A stretch of 32,805 bases of DNA from an uncultured Treponema sp. (GTDB lineage: Bacteria > Spirochaetota > Spirochaetia > Treponematales > Treponemataceae): assembly GCA_900316905.1 (NCBI GenBank), contig ONET01000036.1, forward strand, positions 1 to 32,805, in the 5' to 3' direction. How positions within the stretch are numbered: position 1 is the stretch's first letter; the number at the start of each line of letters is the position of its first letter. Both the position numbers and the translations under genes were made by a program. This document shows, in pieces, positions 23,311 through 31,865 of this stretch. The notes beneath the pieces are model-generated. The model was not told the origin of the DNA. It did not search any database and saw only the letters and a program-made list of their open reading frames with translations.

Positions 23311-25539
23311 ATGAAAAAAAACATGAAAATCATAAAAAGAAACGGCGAAGAAGTTCAATATGACGTTCAAAAGATAGAAAACGCGATTCGCAAGGCCAAC
23401 GAGACTGTCCCCGTGGCCGAGCGCTTGAGCGAAGACACGATTCACAAAATCGGCGCCGAAATCACAAAGAACTTTGAGGAGCGCGGCCACGAGCCCAACG
23501 TCGAGGAAATCCAGGATTTGGTCGAAACAAAAATCATGGAAAACTCGGCCTACTCCATCGCAAAAAAATACATCACATACCGCTACCAGCACGCGCTGAA
23601 CCGCAAGGAAAATTCAACCGACCAGCAAATTCTTTCCTTGCTTGAATGCAACAACGAGGACGTGAAGCAGGAAAACTCAAACAAAAATTCCACCGTCGTT
23701 TCCGTGCAGCGCGACTACATGGCCGGAGAAGTCAGCAAGGACATCACCAAGCGCTTTTTGCTTGACGAAGACTTGACCAAGGCCCACGAGGAAGGCTTGA
23801 TTCACTTTCACGACGCGGACTACTTTGCGCAGCACATGCACAACTGCGACTTGGTCAATTTGGAGGACATGCTTCAAAACGGAACTGTCATCAGCGGAAC
23901 AAAAATCGACCGCCCGCACTCCTTCTCCACCGCCTGCAACATCGCGACGCAAATCATCGCGCAAGTGGCTTCGTGCCAATACGGCGGCCAGAGCATCTCG
24001 CTGACCCACTTGGCGCCCTTTGTAGACGTGAGCCGAAAAAAGATTTCCAATGAGCTTCATGACATCGAGCAAAAGACCGGCATCAAATACACAAGCGAGC
24101 AGTTTGACTACATCGTCCAAAAGCGCCTTAGCGACGAAATCACTCGCGGCGTTCAGACGATTCAATACCAGGTAGTGACCTTGATGACCACAAACGGCCA
24201 GTCGCCCTTTGTCACGGTCTTTATGTACCTGAACGAAGCGGAGTCCGAGCAGGAAAAGGCGGACTTGGCGCTTGTAATAGAGGAAGTTTTGCGCCAGCGC
24301 TACAAGGGCGTCAAGAACGAAAGCGGCTATTGGGTCACGCCGGCCTTCCCAAAATTGATTTACGTTTTGGAAGAGGACAACATCGAGCCGGACTCTAAGT
24401 ATTACTATTTGACGGAATTGGCCGCCAAGTGCACGGCGCGCCGCATGGTTCCCGACTACATTTCCGAAAAGAAAATGCTTGAGCTTAAGGTTGACGGCTC
24501 GGGACGCGGAAACTGCTACCCCTGCATGGGCTGCCGCTCCTTCCTTACGCCCGACTCCACCGCAAACGGCTACGACAACGTGGCGGGCGCCAAAAACTGG
24601 CAGGCGGGAAAATCCAAGTATTACGGAAGATTCAACCAAGGCGTAGTTACAATCAACTTGGTAGACGTGGCTTGCTCCTCAAACCGAGACCTCAACGCAT
24701 TCTGGAAAATATTCGACGAGCGCCTTGACTTGTGCTACCGCGCCTTGATGATCCGCCACAACCGCTTGATGGGCACAAAGAGCGACGTGGCGCCGATTCT
24801 TTGGCAAAACGGAGCCTTGGCGCGCCTTGCGAAGGGCGAGACAATCGACAAGCTTTTGATGAACGGATATTCGACAATCTCATTGGGCTACGCGGGCCTT
24901 TGCGAATGCGTCCGCTACATGACAGGAAAGCCCCACACAGACCCAGACGCCACTCCCTTTGCCCTTGAAGTGATGAAGCATATGAACGCCGCTTGCAAGG
25001 CTTGGAAAGAAAAGGAGCACATCGACTTTTCTTTGTATGGAACACCGCTTGAGTCAACGACATATAAGTTTGCCAAGTGCCTCAAAAAGCGCTTTGGCGA
25101 AATCAAGGGCGTTACCGACAAGAACTACATCACAAACTCTTACCACGTTCACGTGACAGAGCAAATGGACGCCTTTACAAAGCTCACGTTTGAATCGCAG
25201 TTCCAGGTTCTTTCGCCAGGCGGAGCGGTAAGCTACGTTGAAGTTCCCAACATGGAAAACAACATTCCGGCCGTGATGGCGCTCTTAAAGCACATCTACG
25301 AGAACATCATGTACGCCGAGCTTAACACAAAGAGCGACTGCTGCCAAAAGTGCGGCTACACGGGACAAATCCAAGTGGTGGCCGACCAGGACGGAAAGCT
25401 TGTTTGGGAATGCCCCAACTGCCAAAACCGCGACCAGACCACGATGAACGTCGCGCGCCGAACTTGCGGCTACATCGGAACGCAGTATTGGAACCAAGGC
25501 CGCACGCAGGAAATCAAGGAGCGCGTCCTGCACTTGTAG
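23311..25539 (+). CDS. nrdD: Anaerobic (class III) ribonucleoside-triphosphate reductase
   Basis: A protein of about 742 residues that reduces NTPs to dNTPs without oxygen, using a glycyl radical. It has an N-terminal ATP-cone (MKIIKRNGEEVQYDVQKIE, residues about 5-95), a large catalytic barrel, the zinc-binding pair CCQKCG and CPNC near 675-705, and the C-terminal glycyl radical motif RRTCGYIG (Gly about 720). All look intact. The start is uncertain: 23311 or 23323 fit the family, but neither has a ribosome site. A strong GGGAGG at 23248-23253 instead precedes an in-frame ATT at 23263, and the frame is open back to 23203. nrdG follows after 136 bases. Confidence 0.93.
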   Translation: MKKNMKIIKRNGEEVQYDVQKIENAIRKANETVPVAERLSEDTIHKIGAEITKNFEERGHEPNVEEIQDLVETKIMENSAYSIAKKYITYRYQHALNRKENSTDQQILSLLECNNEDVKQENSNKNSTVVSVQRDYMAGEVSKDITKRFLLDEDLTKAHEEGLIHFHDADYFAQHMHNCDLVNLEDMLQNGTVISGTKIDRPHSFSTACNIATQIIAQVASCQYGGQSISLTHLAPFVDVSRKKISNELHDIEQKTGIKYTSEQFDYIVQKRLSDEITRGVQTIQYQVVTLMTTNGQSPFVTVFMYLNEAESEQEKADLALVIEEVLRQRYKGVKNESGYWVTPAFPKLIYVLEEDNIEPDSKYYYLTELAAKCTARRMVPDYISEKKMLELKVDGSGRGNCYPCMGCRSFLTPDSTANGYDNVAGAKNWQAGKSKYYGRFNQGVVTINLVDVACSSNRDLNAFWKIFDERLDLCYRALMIRHNRLMGTKSDVAPILWQNGALARLAKGETIDKLLMNGYSTISLGYAGLCECVRYMTGKPHTDPDATPFALEVMKHMNAACKAWKEKEHIDFSLYGTPLESTTYKFAKCLKKRFGEIKGVTDKNYITNSYHVHVTEQMDAFTKLTFESQFQVLSPGGAVSYVEVPNMENNIPAVMALLKHIYENIMYAELNTKSDCCQKCGYTGQIQVVADQDGKLVWECPNCQNRDQTTMNVARRTCGYIGTQYWNQGRTQEIKERVLHL

Positions 25540-25581
25540 GCAAGATGCGCTGACAACATTCGCGCATTTATAGTAAACCCA

Positions 25582-25643
25582 CGCGCCACGGATGGCGCGA
25601 GCCTTGTATTGAAAAACTTGTTCAGTTTTTGAAAAAAACTGAA
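25582..25643 (+). promoter_or_regulatory. Two perfect hairpins between nrdD and nrdG
   Basis: CGCGCCA-CGGA-TGGCGCG (25582-25599) and TTCAGTTTTT-GAA-AAAAACTGAA (25621-25643). Neither has a proper T tail on the plus strand. They may protect or process the nrdD message, or partly terminate it before nrdG. Confidence 0.5.
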
Positions 25644-25675
25644 ATTAAAAAAAATACAAGGAGGTATTTTTTTTA

Positions 25676-26197
25676 ATGTTCTATGGCGAGATAAAAAAGT
25701 TTGACATAGCCGACGGCGAAGGAGTGCGCGTGAGCGTTTTTGTAAGCGGTTGCAAAAACGCCTGCAAGGGCTGCTTCCAGCCGCAAACATGGGATTTTTC
25801 CTACGGAAAGGAATTTGGCCTTGACGCGCTGAACGAAGTTTTGGAAGCCTTGGACAAGCCATTTATCCAAGGCCTTTCAATCCTTGGCGGCGAGCCTTTT
25901 GAGATTGAAAACCAAGCCGACGTCCTGGACCTGATAAAAGAGGTTCGCCAAAAGTTCCCCAAAAAAGACATTTGGTGCTGGACCGGCTACGTTTTGGAAT
26001 CCGACTTGTTTCCCGACTACGGCCGCCGCCACACAGAGCATACCGAACAGATTTTGCGCTCGATTGACGTTTTGGTGGACGGCCCCTTCATCGAAGAAAA
26101 AAAAGACTTGCAGCTGGCATTCAGGGGTTCCTCCAACCAGCGCATAATCCGCATGAAAGATTTTTGGGCGGAACGCGGCGGCGACAAAAACAACTAG
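25676..26197 (+). CDS. nrdG: Anaerobic ribonucleotide reductase-activating radical SAM protein
   Basis: A 173-residue activase that generates the glycyl radical on NrdD. The radical SAM cluster motif is Cys26-x3-Cys30-x2-Cys33 (GCKNACKGC). GGEPF (GGE motif near residue 74) and WCWTGYVLE follow. AAGGAGG before the ATG at 25676 gives a strong start. Size and position after nrdD are standard. It converges with a minus-strand gene 37 bases downstream. Confidence 0.93.
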   Translation: MFYGEIKKFDIADGEGVRVSVFVSGCKNACKGCFQPQTWDFSYGKEFGLDALNEVLEALDKPFIQGLSILGGEPFEIENQADVLDLIKEVRQKFPKKDIWCWTGYVLESDLFPDYGRRHTEHTEQILRSIDVLVDGPFIEEKKDLQLAFRGSSNQRIIRMKDFWAERGGDKNN

Positions 26198-26234
26198 CAG
26201 CCTCAGGAAAGTGGCCGCCGCAAAAAGCCTCGCG

Positions 26235-27287
26235 TCAGAACACGAAATCAACCTTCTTTACATTCTGGCCGTAAATCGTCTTAAAGTCGTCGCGCATCGA
26301 AATGACGACGTAGCCGGACTCCTTCCACTTTTCGCCAAGCTTTAGAGCCTTGTCGCGGTTGGCGTGGTCGTCTTGGTCGTCGTCGGCTATCAACATGAAG
26401 GCGCGCGACTTGTACTTTTGGTTTGAAAGACAGTAATTGTGCATCGCGGAATCGCCGTCGCTGTTTCCAAACGAAAGGACAGGAACCTTTCCGATTTCTT
26501 GCGCGATTTGCTTGACCTTGTTGGCCTTAAGATTTTTTATGATAAGCTTGTCGGTTCTAAGAACTTTTTCGCCGACCGCGCTAGTGTAGTCCACGCCTTC
26601 CGACTCCCCCTGCCCGCTTGTCTTTAAAAGCACGTCCATTCCGATGACATATTCCGGCTCTATGCCGATGGAAGAAACCAAAGCGCGCGCGATAAAGCGG
26701 TCGCTGCCGGAAACCACATAAAAAGTAAAGCCCCTGCTTTTTAAATAGTCAAAGACTTCGAGCATAGGCTTGTAAAAAGACTGGGCGAACGTCATGCCGG
26801 TAAAACCGTTGGGGCGCTTTTTGGCGTATTCCTTTACGTAGGCGTCAAACTCTTCGACAGTCATGCCCGAATACGCTTTAGCGGCGGCGTTCGCGTGAAC
26901 CAAGGCAAAATCCGCCGGAAGCTTTTTTCCAGTCCTGACAAAGTCGCTGATTGCGTTGGCCGCTTCGCGCTCGCTTTCCGACGCTTTGTCTTTGTAAGAC
27001 GGGTCGTCGAGGATGCGGTACTCAAGGATGTTGTATTCAAAGTAAGTGGGATACAATTCGCCCAAAATCGTACCGTCCATGTCAAAGGTGGCGATTCTGT
27101 CTTTTTGCGGAATGTAGTTGGCCGATTTTTCGTCGGTCACGTCCTCCACAAATTCCACCAGCGAATTAAGGGAAGCGCAGTCATTCCAATAGGTAAAAAA
27201 CTTTTTGGCGCTTTTCTTGCAGCCGACAAAACACAACGCAAGCAGGGCAAAAAGCGCGACAACAAAAGACCTTTCAATTCTTTTCAT
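26235..27287 (-). CDS. HAD-superfamily phosphatase, lipoprotein
   Basis: A 350-residue protein. The signal MKRIERSFVVALFALLALCFVGC places a lipidated Cys at about residue 23 (a relaxed, spirochaete-like lipobox), so the enzyme should be membrane-anchored outside the cytoplasm. HAD motifs are present: motif I FDMDGT (Asp69, Asp71), motif II VVSGSD near residue 190, a Lys-bearing region, and motif IV FGNSDGDSAM near 275. It resembles phosphoserine-phosphatase-type HAD proteins; the substrate is unknown. GAGG precedes the ATG, and a CTAGCAA-N17-TATAAT promoter lies upstream. Confidence 0.82.
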   Translation of the reverse strand: MKRIERSFVVALFALLALCFVGCKKSAKKFFTYWNDCASLNSLVEFVEDVTDEKSANYIPQKDRIATFDMDGTILGELYPTYFEYNILEYRILDDPSYKDKASESEREAANAISDFVRTGKKLPADFALVHANAAAKAYSGMTVEEFDAYVKEYAKKRPNGFTGMTFAQSFYKPMLEVFDYLKSRGFTFYVVSGSDRFIARALVSSIGIEPEYVIGMDVLLKTSGQGESEGVDYTSAVGEKVLRTDKLIIKNLKANKVKQIAQEIGKVPVLSFGNSDGDSAMHNYCLSNQKYKSRAFMLIADDDQDDHANRDKALKLGEKWKESGYVVISMRDDFKTIYGQNVKKVDFVF

Positions 27288-27322
27288 AAAAACCTCTTTG
27301 ATTGTTTGTAAAACCGCTTTTT

Positions 27323-27352
27323 ATTATAGCGCAGAGAGGGCGGGCTTGCTAG
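27323..27352 (-). promoter_or_regulatory. CTAGCAA-N17-TATAAT promoter (HAD lipoprotein)
   Basis: CTAGCAA (27352-27346), 17 bases, TATAAT (27328-27323). The motif and spacing are the same as at 2912-2941 and 3154-3183, but the spacer does not form a hairpin, and this transcript has a normal leader with GAGG. Confidence 0.6.
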
Positions 27353-27412
27353 AGCGTTCTACGGAACTAACCTACGAGGCTGTCAACAAACAGCTGACGG
27401 GGCGCAAAATTT

Positions 27413-27456
27413 TACTCAGTGGACTGAGTATTTTTACTCAATGCATTGAGTAAAAA
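27413..27456. promoter_or_regulatory. Twin palindromes, candidate operator
   Basis: ACTCAGTGGACTGAGT (27414-27429) and ACTCAATGCATTGAGT (27436-27451); the second extends to a perfect 26-bp palindrome (27431-27456). Their centres are 22 bp apart, about two helical turns. They lie between the XRE gene's 3' end and the HAD promoter. There is no loop and no T tail, so an operator fits better than a terminator. Confidence 0.6.
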
Positions 27457-27476
27457 ATTTATGTCAAACAAAGAAT

Positions 27477-27827
27477 TTATTTTTGAGTGGAATTGTGAGA
27501 GTCCGCTTTTAATTCGTCAAGGGCGGCGCTGACGGCGGAAGAAAAGGCCGCTTTTATTCTTTTTAGTTGGTCTTTTGAAAATTTGTCAGACTGTTCTTTT
27601 TTAAATTCAGTATTATCATCGCCGACGAACAAAAGTTCGGGCTTAATTTCCAAAACTTCCGCAATTTGCAAAATCAAGTCAAAAGAAGGCTTTGTAAGGC
27701 CGCACTCAATGTTGCCTATGGTTCCGTTTGAAACATCGCAAGATTCCGCAAGTTGAGCCTGCGAAAGCCCCTTTTTCTTGCGATAAAACTTCATATTTTC
27801 TATAAAACTTTTATGGTAATCAGCCAT
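27477..27827 (-). CDS. XRE-family HTH transcriptional regulator
   Basis: A 116-residue protein. Residues about 8-65 form a Cro/C1-type helix-turn-helix (MKFYRKKKGLSQAQLAESC, VSNGTIGNIECGLTKPSFDL, LQIAEVLEIKPELLF). The rest is a charged helical tail, probably for dimerisation. It lies divergently from the envelope operon and upstream of the HAD lipoprotein. CTCA-n-TGAG type sites occur on both sides of it, including one at the expected transcription start of the envelope operon, so it may control its own gene and both neighbours. That link is inference from position. Confidence 0.85.
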   Translation of the reverse strand: MADYHKSFIENMKFYRKKKGLSQAQLAESCDVSNGTIGNIECGLTKPSFDLILQIAEVLEIKPELLFVGDDNTEFKKEQSDKFSKDQLKRIKAAFSSAVSAALDELKADSHNSTQK

Positions 27828-27830
27828 GCG

Positions 27831-27910
27831 CTCAGTTTAAATGAAATTCTTTTCTATTGATATAAATTATAAATGAGTGTATAATAAAAATGTCGCTCAG
27901 TTATAGTGAG
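27831..27910. promoter_or_regulatory. Divergent control region with promoter and operator-like half-sites
   Basis: TTGATA (27857-27862), 17 bases and TATAAT (27880-27885) form a strong promoter for the envelope operon. CTCAGTTATAGTGAG (27896-27910) sits at the transcription start. A related site, CTCAGTTTAAATGAA (27831-27845), lies just before the XRE start codon. Confidence 0.7.
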
Positions 27911-27941
27911 TGAGAAAAAATGGAAAAGGAGATAATTTAGA

Positions 27942-30638
27942 ATGTTTTTTTACAACGTTGTCATCCACCCAATAAAACAGTTCCTTGAAATTTGCTATTT
28001 ATTTTTTTTGGAATTTACAAGCTCGCCCGGAATTTCCGTGATAGCATTAAGCTTTGCCGTAACTTTATGTTGTCTTCCATTATACATTGTGGCTGAAGGC
28101 TGGCAAGACGCGGAAAGGCAAAAGCAAAAGGAAATGAAACCTTACTTGGACTTAATCAAAAAAAATTTTAAAGGCGACGAGCGGTATATGATAACTTCGG
28201 CGTATTACCGCATAAGCCGATACAATCCGCTTATGGCCGCGCGTTCTTCATTTGGAGTCCTGATACAAATTCCATTTTTTATTGCCGCATACAGCTTTCT
28301 TTCTCAATTGGACTCACTAAAAGGAATTCCTTTTATTTTTATAAAAGACCTAAGCTCTCCTGACGCGCTTATCTCCATAAATTCGATGCAAATCAATGTC
28401 CTTCCAATCACAATGACGGCAATCAATTATCTTTCAGGAGCCATATACACTCACGGCAACAAAAACATAAGAGAAAAAATTCAAATCTATGGCGTCGCTT
28501 TGATTTTTCTTGCATTGCTTTACAAGTCTCCGGCAGGCCTTGTTTTGTATTGGACAATGAACAACATTCTTTCCTTAGTAAAAAATGTATTCTATAAATT
28601 AAAGAACCCCATAAAAGTCTTGTACATAAGCGCGGCGACAGCAAGCGCGGCTGGAATTATCTGCGTTGTTTTTGGAATGAAAGCGCAAAAAATGGAAATC
28701 AAGGCGCTTTTTGTTTTGTTTTGCGCCGCAATTATCGTCTCCCCTATTTTTGTAAAATTGGCAATCTATTTTATAGATAATTTTTTGAAGCGCATATCAA
28801 ACAACAAAAAATCGAGGCTGACGGTTTTTATCCTTTCAGCGGCTGCGCTTTGCGCTCTTGTAGGCCTTGTCATTCCTTCTATACTAATTGAATCGGAAGT
28901 CCAAGAATTTTGCTACATTGACAAGTACAAATCGCCTTTTATATTTTTGACAACGGCATTTTTTCAGTCTGCAGGCCTGTTCATATTCTGGCCGCTATGC
29001 TTTTATGCATTGTTCGGTGAACGAATCAAAAACATCATAACATTCTCGTTTGCAATTCTTGCAAGCTACGCCATTATAAACACATTCATTTTTGCGGGCG
29101 AATATGGACCGATGACAAGGGAACTTGACTTTATGGAGGGACAGTTATTTAAAGTCACGCCTCAATCATTTCTTTTAAACCTTACGATTCTTGTCATTTT
29201 GTTTTTTTTGGCAAGCGTTGCTTTTAACAAAAAAATAAAGTCATTGATTCCATATTACTTGGCTTTAGCGGCCGGACTATCAACTTTTTCAATAAAAAAT
29301 GTTTACACCATAAATAATTCCTACAACAAAATCACCGCCCCTGAAGTCAAGGATTCACTTACCCCTATTTACAGCCTTTCGAAAACAGGAAAAAACGTTT
29401 TGGTCTTTATGCAGGACCGTCTTATAAGTCCGCTGATTGACGAATGCTTTGAAGAAAAGGAAGGTTTGGCAGACCGTTTTGAAGGATTCACTTTCTATCC
29501 AAACACAGTGTCATTGGGTGAGTTGACCATGCTTGGAACTCCGGGCATTTTTGGAGGCTACAGTTTTACTCCTGCCGAAATGAACAAAAGGGACACTTTG
29601 ACGATCCAGCAAAAACACAATCAAGCGCTTTTGTCAATGCCAGTCAACTTTCATGAAGCGGGCTTTGATGTTTGCGTCTCTGACTTGCCCTATGAAAACT
29701 TTCTAAAGGAACCGGTCACAGACATGTACAAATCCACTCCATGGATAAAAAGGCGCGCGACAAAAGGAGCGTATTCCGATTATTGGCATAAAAGCCACGG
29801 AATAGAAAAATCAACATACACCAGCGACTGTCTAAAGCGCAATTTTCTTATGTTAGGAATATTCAAAAGCGCGCCACCCTTCCTGCGAAGGCTTGTCTAT
29901 CATGATGTATGGTGGAATTCAAGGGGCGAAGACCCATTTGACTATTTCATAGACAGCTACGCTTGCCTTGAATACCTTCCAAAACTCTTTGACGCCACAA
30001 GCGAAAAAAATTCTTTCATAGCGATAGACAACCTATCCACGCACGACTCCATTACGCTAAAAACGCCCGAATACATTCCCACAAGGGAAACGACGGAGCA
30101 ATCAAAATGGGCAAACGCGAACAGGGCGATATTTGACTCGCAAGTCGCCACAATCATGAGATACGCGGATTTTTTTGATTGGCTAAAAGAGAACGGAGTT
30201 TACGACAATACAAGAATAATAATCGTGTCAGACCACGGCGCGCCGGTCAATTCAGGAAAATTTAAAAATGAATCAGTTCCAATCCCTATAGAACATGTAA
30301 CGGCCTCGCTTTTGGTCAAGGACTTTTACGACAGAAGCCCAAGTCCAGACGGAATTCATCTAAAAAAAGACATGACATTCATGACAAACGCGGACACGCC
30401 GGCAATCGCGACGCGCGGAATAATTGAAAGCGCCAAGAATCCGTTCACTCAAGCGCCTTATGACATAGGAAAAGAAAAAAACACTTTTATAAAAATCGCT
30501 TACGCGCCGGCGCAAAGCACAAGGTGGAGAGACGAAACAAAACTTTTCATTCCAAACAACGCTTGGTACACCGTTCACGAAGATATTTTTAAAGCGGAAA
30601 ATTGGAAGCGGATATATCCTTTTGGAGAAAAAAAATGA
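27942..30638 (+). CDS. YidC/Oxa1-domain and sulfatase-fold fusion membrane protein
   Basis: An 898-residue protein in three parts. Residues 1-230 resemble the YidC/Oxa1 insertase core (AALSFAVTLCCLPLY-type first helix, LIQIPFFIAAYSFLSQL, SPAGLVLYWTMNNILSLVKN), without the periplasmic P1 domain. Residues about 235-470 are further membrane helices. Residues about 480-898 are an alkaline phosphatase/sulfatase-like domain, probably periplasmic, with NVLVFMQDRL (Asp about 492), SLGELTMLGT (possible nucleophile Thr about 529), NLSTHDS and VSDHGAP (Asp-His about 764). LTA synthase and phosphoglycerol transferases share this fold. Glycerophosphate-type transfer to an envelope lipid is the best guess. 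AAAAGGAG precedes the ATG at 27942; the stop overlaps the next start (ATGA). Confidence 0.8.
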   Translation: MFFYNVVIHPIKQFLEICYLFFLEFTSSPGISVIALSFAVTLCCLPLYIVAEGWQDAERQKQKEMKPYLDLIKKNFKGDERYMITSAYYRISRYNPLMAARSSFGVLIQIPFFIAAYSFLSQLDSLKGIPFIFIKDLSSPDALISINSMQINVLPITMTAINYLSGAIYTHGNKNIREKIQIYGVALIFLALLYKSPAGLVLYWTMNNILSLVKNVFYKLKNPIKVLYISAATASAAGIICVVFGMKAQKMEIKALFVLFCAAIIVSPIFVKLAIYFIDNFLKRISNNKKSRLTVFILSAAALCALVGLVIPSILIESEVQEFCYIDKYKSPFIFLTTAFFQSAGLFIFWPLCFYALFGERIKNIITFSFAILASYAIINTFIFAGEYGPMTRELDFMEGQLFKVTPQSFLLNLTILVILFFLASVAFNKKIKSLIPYYLALAAGLSTFSIKNVYTINNSYNKITAPEVKDSLTPIYSLSKTGKNVLVFMQDRLISPLIDECFEEKEGLADRFEGFTFYPNTVSLGELTMLGTPGIFGGYSFTPAEMNKRDTLTIQQKHNQALLSMPVNFHEAGFDVCVSDLPYENFLKEPVTDMYKSTPWIKRRATKGAYSDYWHKSHGIEKSTYTSDCLKRNFLMLGIFKSAPPFLRRLVYHDVWWNSRGEDPFDYFIDSYACLEYLPKLFDATSEKNSFIAIDNLSTHDSITLKTPEYIPTRETTEQSKWANANRAIFDSQVATIMRYADFFDWLKENGVYDNTRIIIVSDHGAPVNSGKFKNESVPIPIEHVTASLLVKDFYDRSPSPDGIHLKKDMTFMTNADTPAIATRGIIESAKNPFTQAPYDIGKEKNTFIKIAYAPAQSTRWRDETKLFIPNNAWYTVHEDIFKAENWKRIYPFGEKK

Positions 30639-31864
30639 CAATTCTATACATTGACCCTGGCACAGGGAGCATGCTTTTTTCACTTTTTATCGGCATAGCG
30701 GCGACGGCGGCATTTGCGATTAGGGCTGTTGTTCTAAAATTAAAAATGCTTGTCAATCGAGGAAGGCGGGCAAAGATTGACAATTCCAACCTTGGAATTG
30801 TCATCTATTCAGATTCCAAACGATATTGGAATGTGTTCAAGCCAATTTGCGATGAATTTGAGCGGCGTGAAAAGAAAGCAATTTATTGGACGCAAAGCAA
30901 GGACGATCCCGCGCTTAAAGAAAACTACAAATATGTCAAGGCGGCTTTTATCGGAGAAAAGAACAAGGGCATTGCCAGAATGAATTTTTTAAACGCGGAC
31001 TTGTGCTTATCCACAACTCCAGAGCTAGATGTTCTTCAATGGAAGCGAAGCAAGCTTTGCGAATGTTACGTCCATGTTCCGCATACGGTCGATGATTTGT
31101 CCGGCTATAGAATGTTCGGCTTGGATTTTTACGACGCTGTCTTGACTACAGGAAGAAACCAAAACAATTTTATCCGAAAGATTGAATCGCTTCGTCCCAA
31201 CACAAGTAAAAAAGAACTTTGCGTTGTAGGCTCTCCAAATCTCGACGCAATGAAAGAGCGGGCGGACAAAAGCGTCCGTGAAAAGAAACAAAATGAAAAA
31301 AAGACTGTTCTGGTCGCGCCTAGTTGGGGAAAAAGCGGAATACTAAGCCGTTACGGAGAAGAATTCATTTCCGCGCTAAAGAAAACAAAGTTCAATATAA
31401 TTATTCGTCCTCATCCGCAAACCGTCGTCAGTGAACAAAAAATCTTAAAACCTTTAATGGAAAAATTTAACGACATTGAATGGAATTACGACAACGACAA
31501 TTTTGAAGTTTTAAACAAGGCCGACGTCTTGATAACAGACTTTTCGGGAATTATTTTTGACTTCTCGCTAGTTTTTGACAAGCCGCTGATTTACGCTGAC
31601 ACACATTTTGACTCCGGCTCTTATGACGCGTCATGGCTCAAAGAGCAAATGTGGTCTCTGCGAACATTGCCAAAAATCGGCTTTCAATTGCGGCAAGAGG
31701 ATTTTGAAAACCTTGAAAGCGTCATAAACAATTCATTAAACAGCAAAAAACTTTCGGAAGGAAGAGATGAAATTAGAGCTGAGTGTTGGGAACACGCAGG
31801 CGAAAGCGCCAAGCGAATAGTCGATTATCTGATTTCAAAACAAAAAAGTTTGACGGAGGCGTAG
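30635..31864 (+). CDS. CDP-glycerol glycerophosphotransferase-like protein
   Basis: A 409-residue protein. The N-terminus MTILYIDPGTGSMLFSLFIG is a membrane helix with a conserved YIDPGTGS opening; a GT-B-like glycerophosphotransferase domain follows. The nucleotide-side signatures are VVGSPNLDAM, APSWGKSGILSRYG, IIRPHPQTV (catalytic-type His) and VLITDFSGIIFDFSLVFDKPLIY. Family members (TagB/TagF-like) transfer glycerol-phosphate or ribitol-phosphate from a CDP donor. The ATG at 30635 overlaps the upstream stop and is preferred over 30602. The next gene begins two bases after the stop, so all three are one operon. Confidence 0.85.
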   Translation: MTILYIDPGTGSMLFSLFIGIAATAAFAIRAVVLKLKMLVNRGRRAKIDNSNLGIVIYSDSKRYWNVFKPICDEFERREKKAIYWTQSKDDPALKENYKYVKAAFIGEKNKGIARMNFLNADLCLSTTPELDVLQWKRSKLCECYVHVPHTVDDLSGYRMFGLDFYDAVLTTGRNQNNFIRKIESLRPNTSKKELCVVGSPNLDAMKERADKSVREKKQNEKKTVLVAPSWGKSGILSRYGEEFISALKKTKFNIIIRPHPQTVVSEQKILKPLMEKFNDIEWNYDNDNFEVLNKADVLITDFSGIIFDFSLVFDKPLIYADTHFDSGSYDASWLKEQMWSLRTLPKIGFQLRQEDFENLESVINNSLNSKKLSEGRDEIRAECWEHAGESAKRIVDYLISKQKSLTEA

Positions 31865-31865
31865 A

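Noticed and set aside
25582..25643. Hairpins after nrdD as a full terminator
   Set aside because: No T run follows either stem on the plus strand, and nrdG functionally needs co-expression, so full termination is unlikely.
27413..27456. Twin palindromes as Rho-independent terminators of the XRE gene
   Set aside because: They are loopless dyads with no GC-rich stem and no T tract in the correct place, and their 22-bp spacing fits protein binding better.
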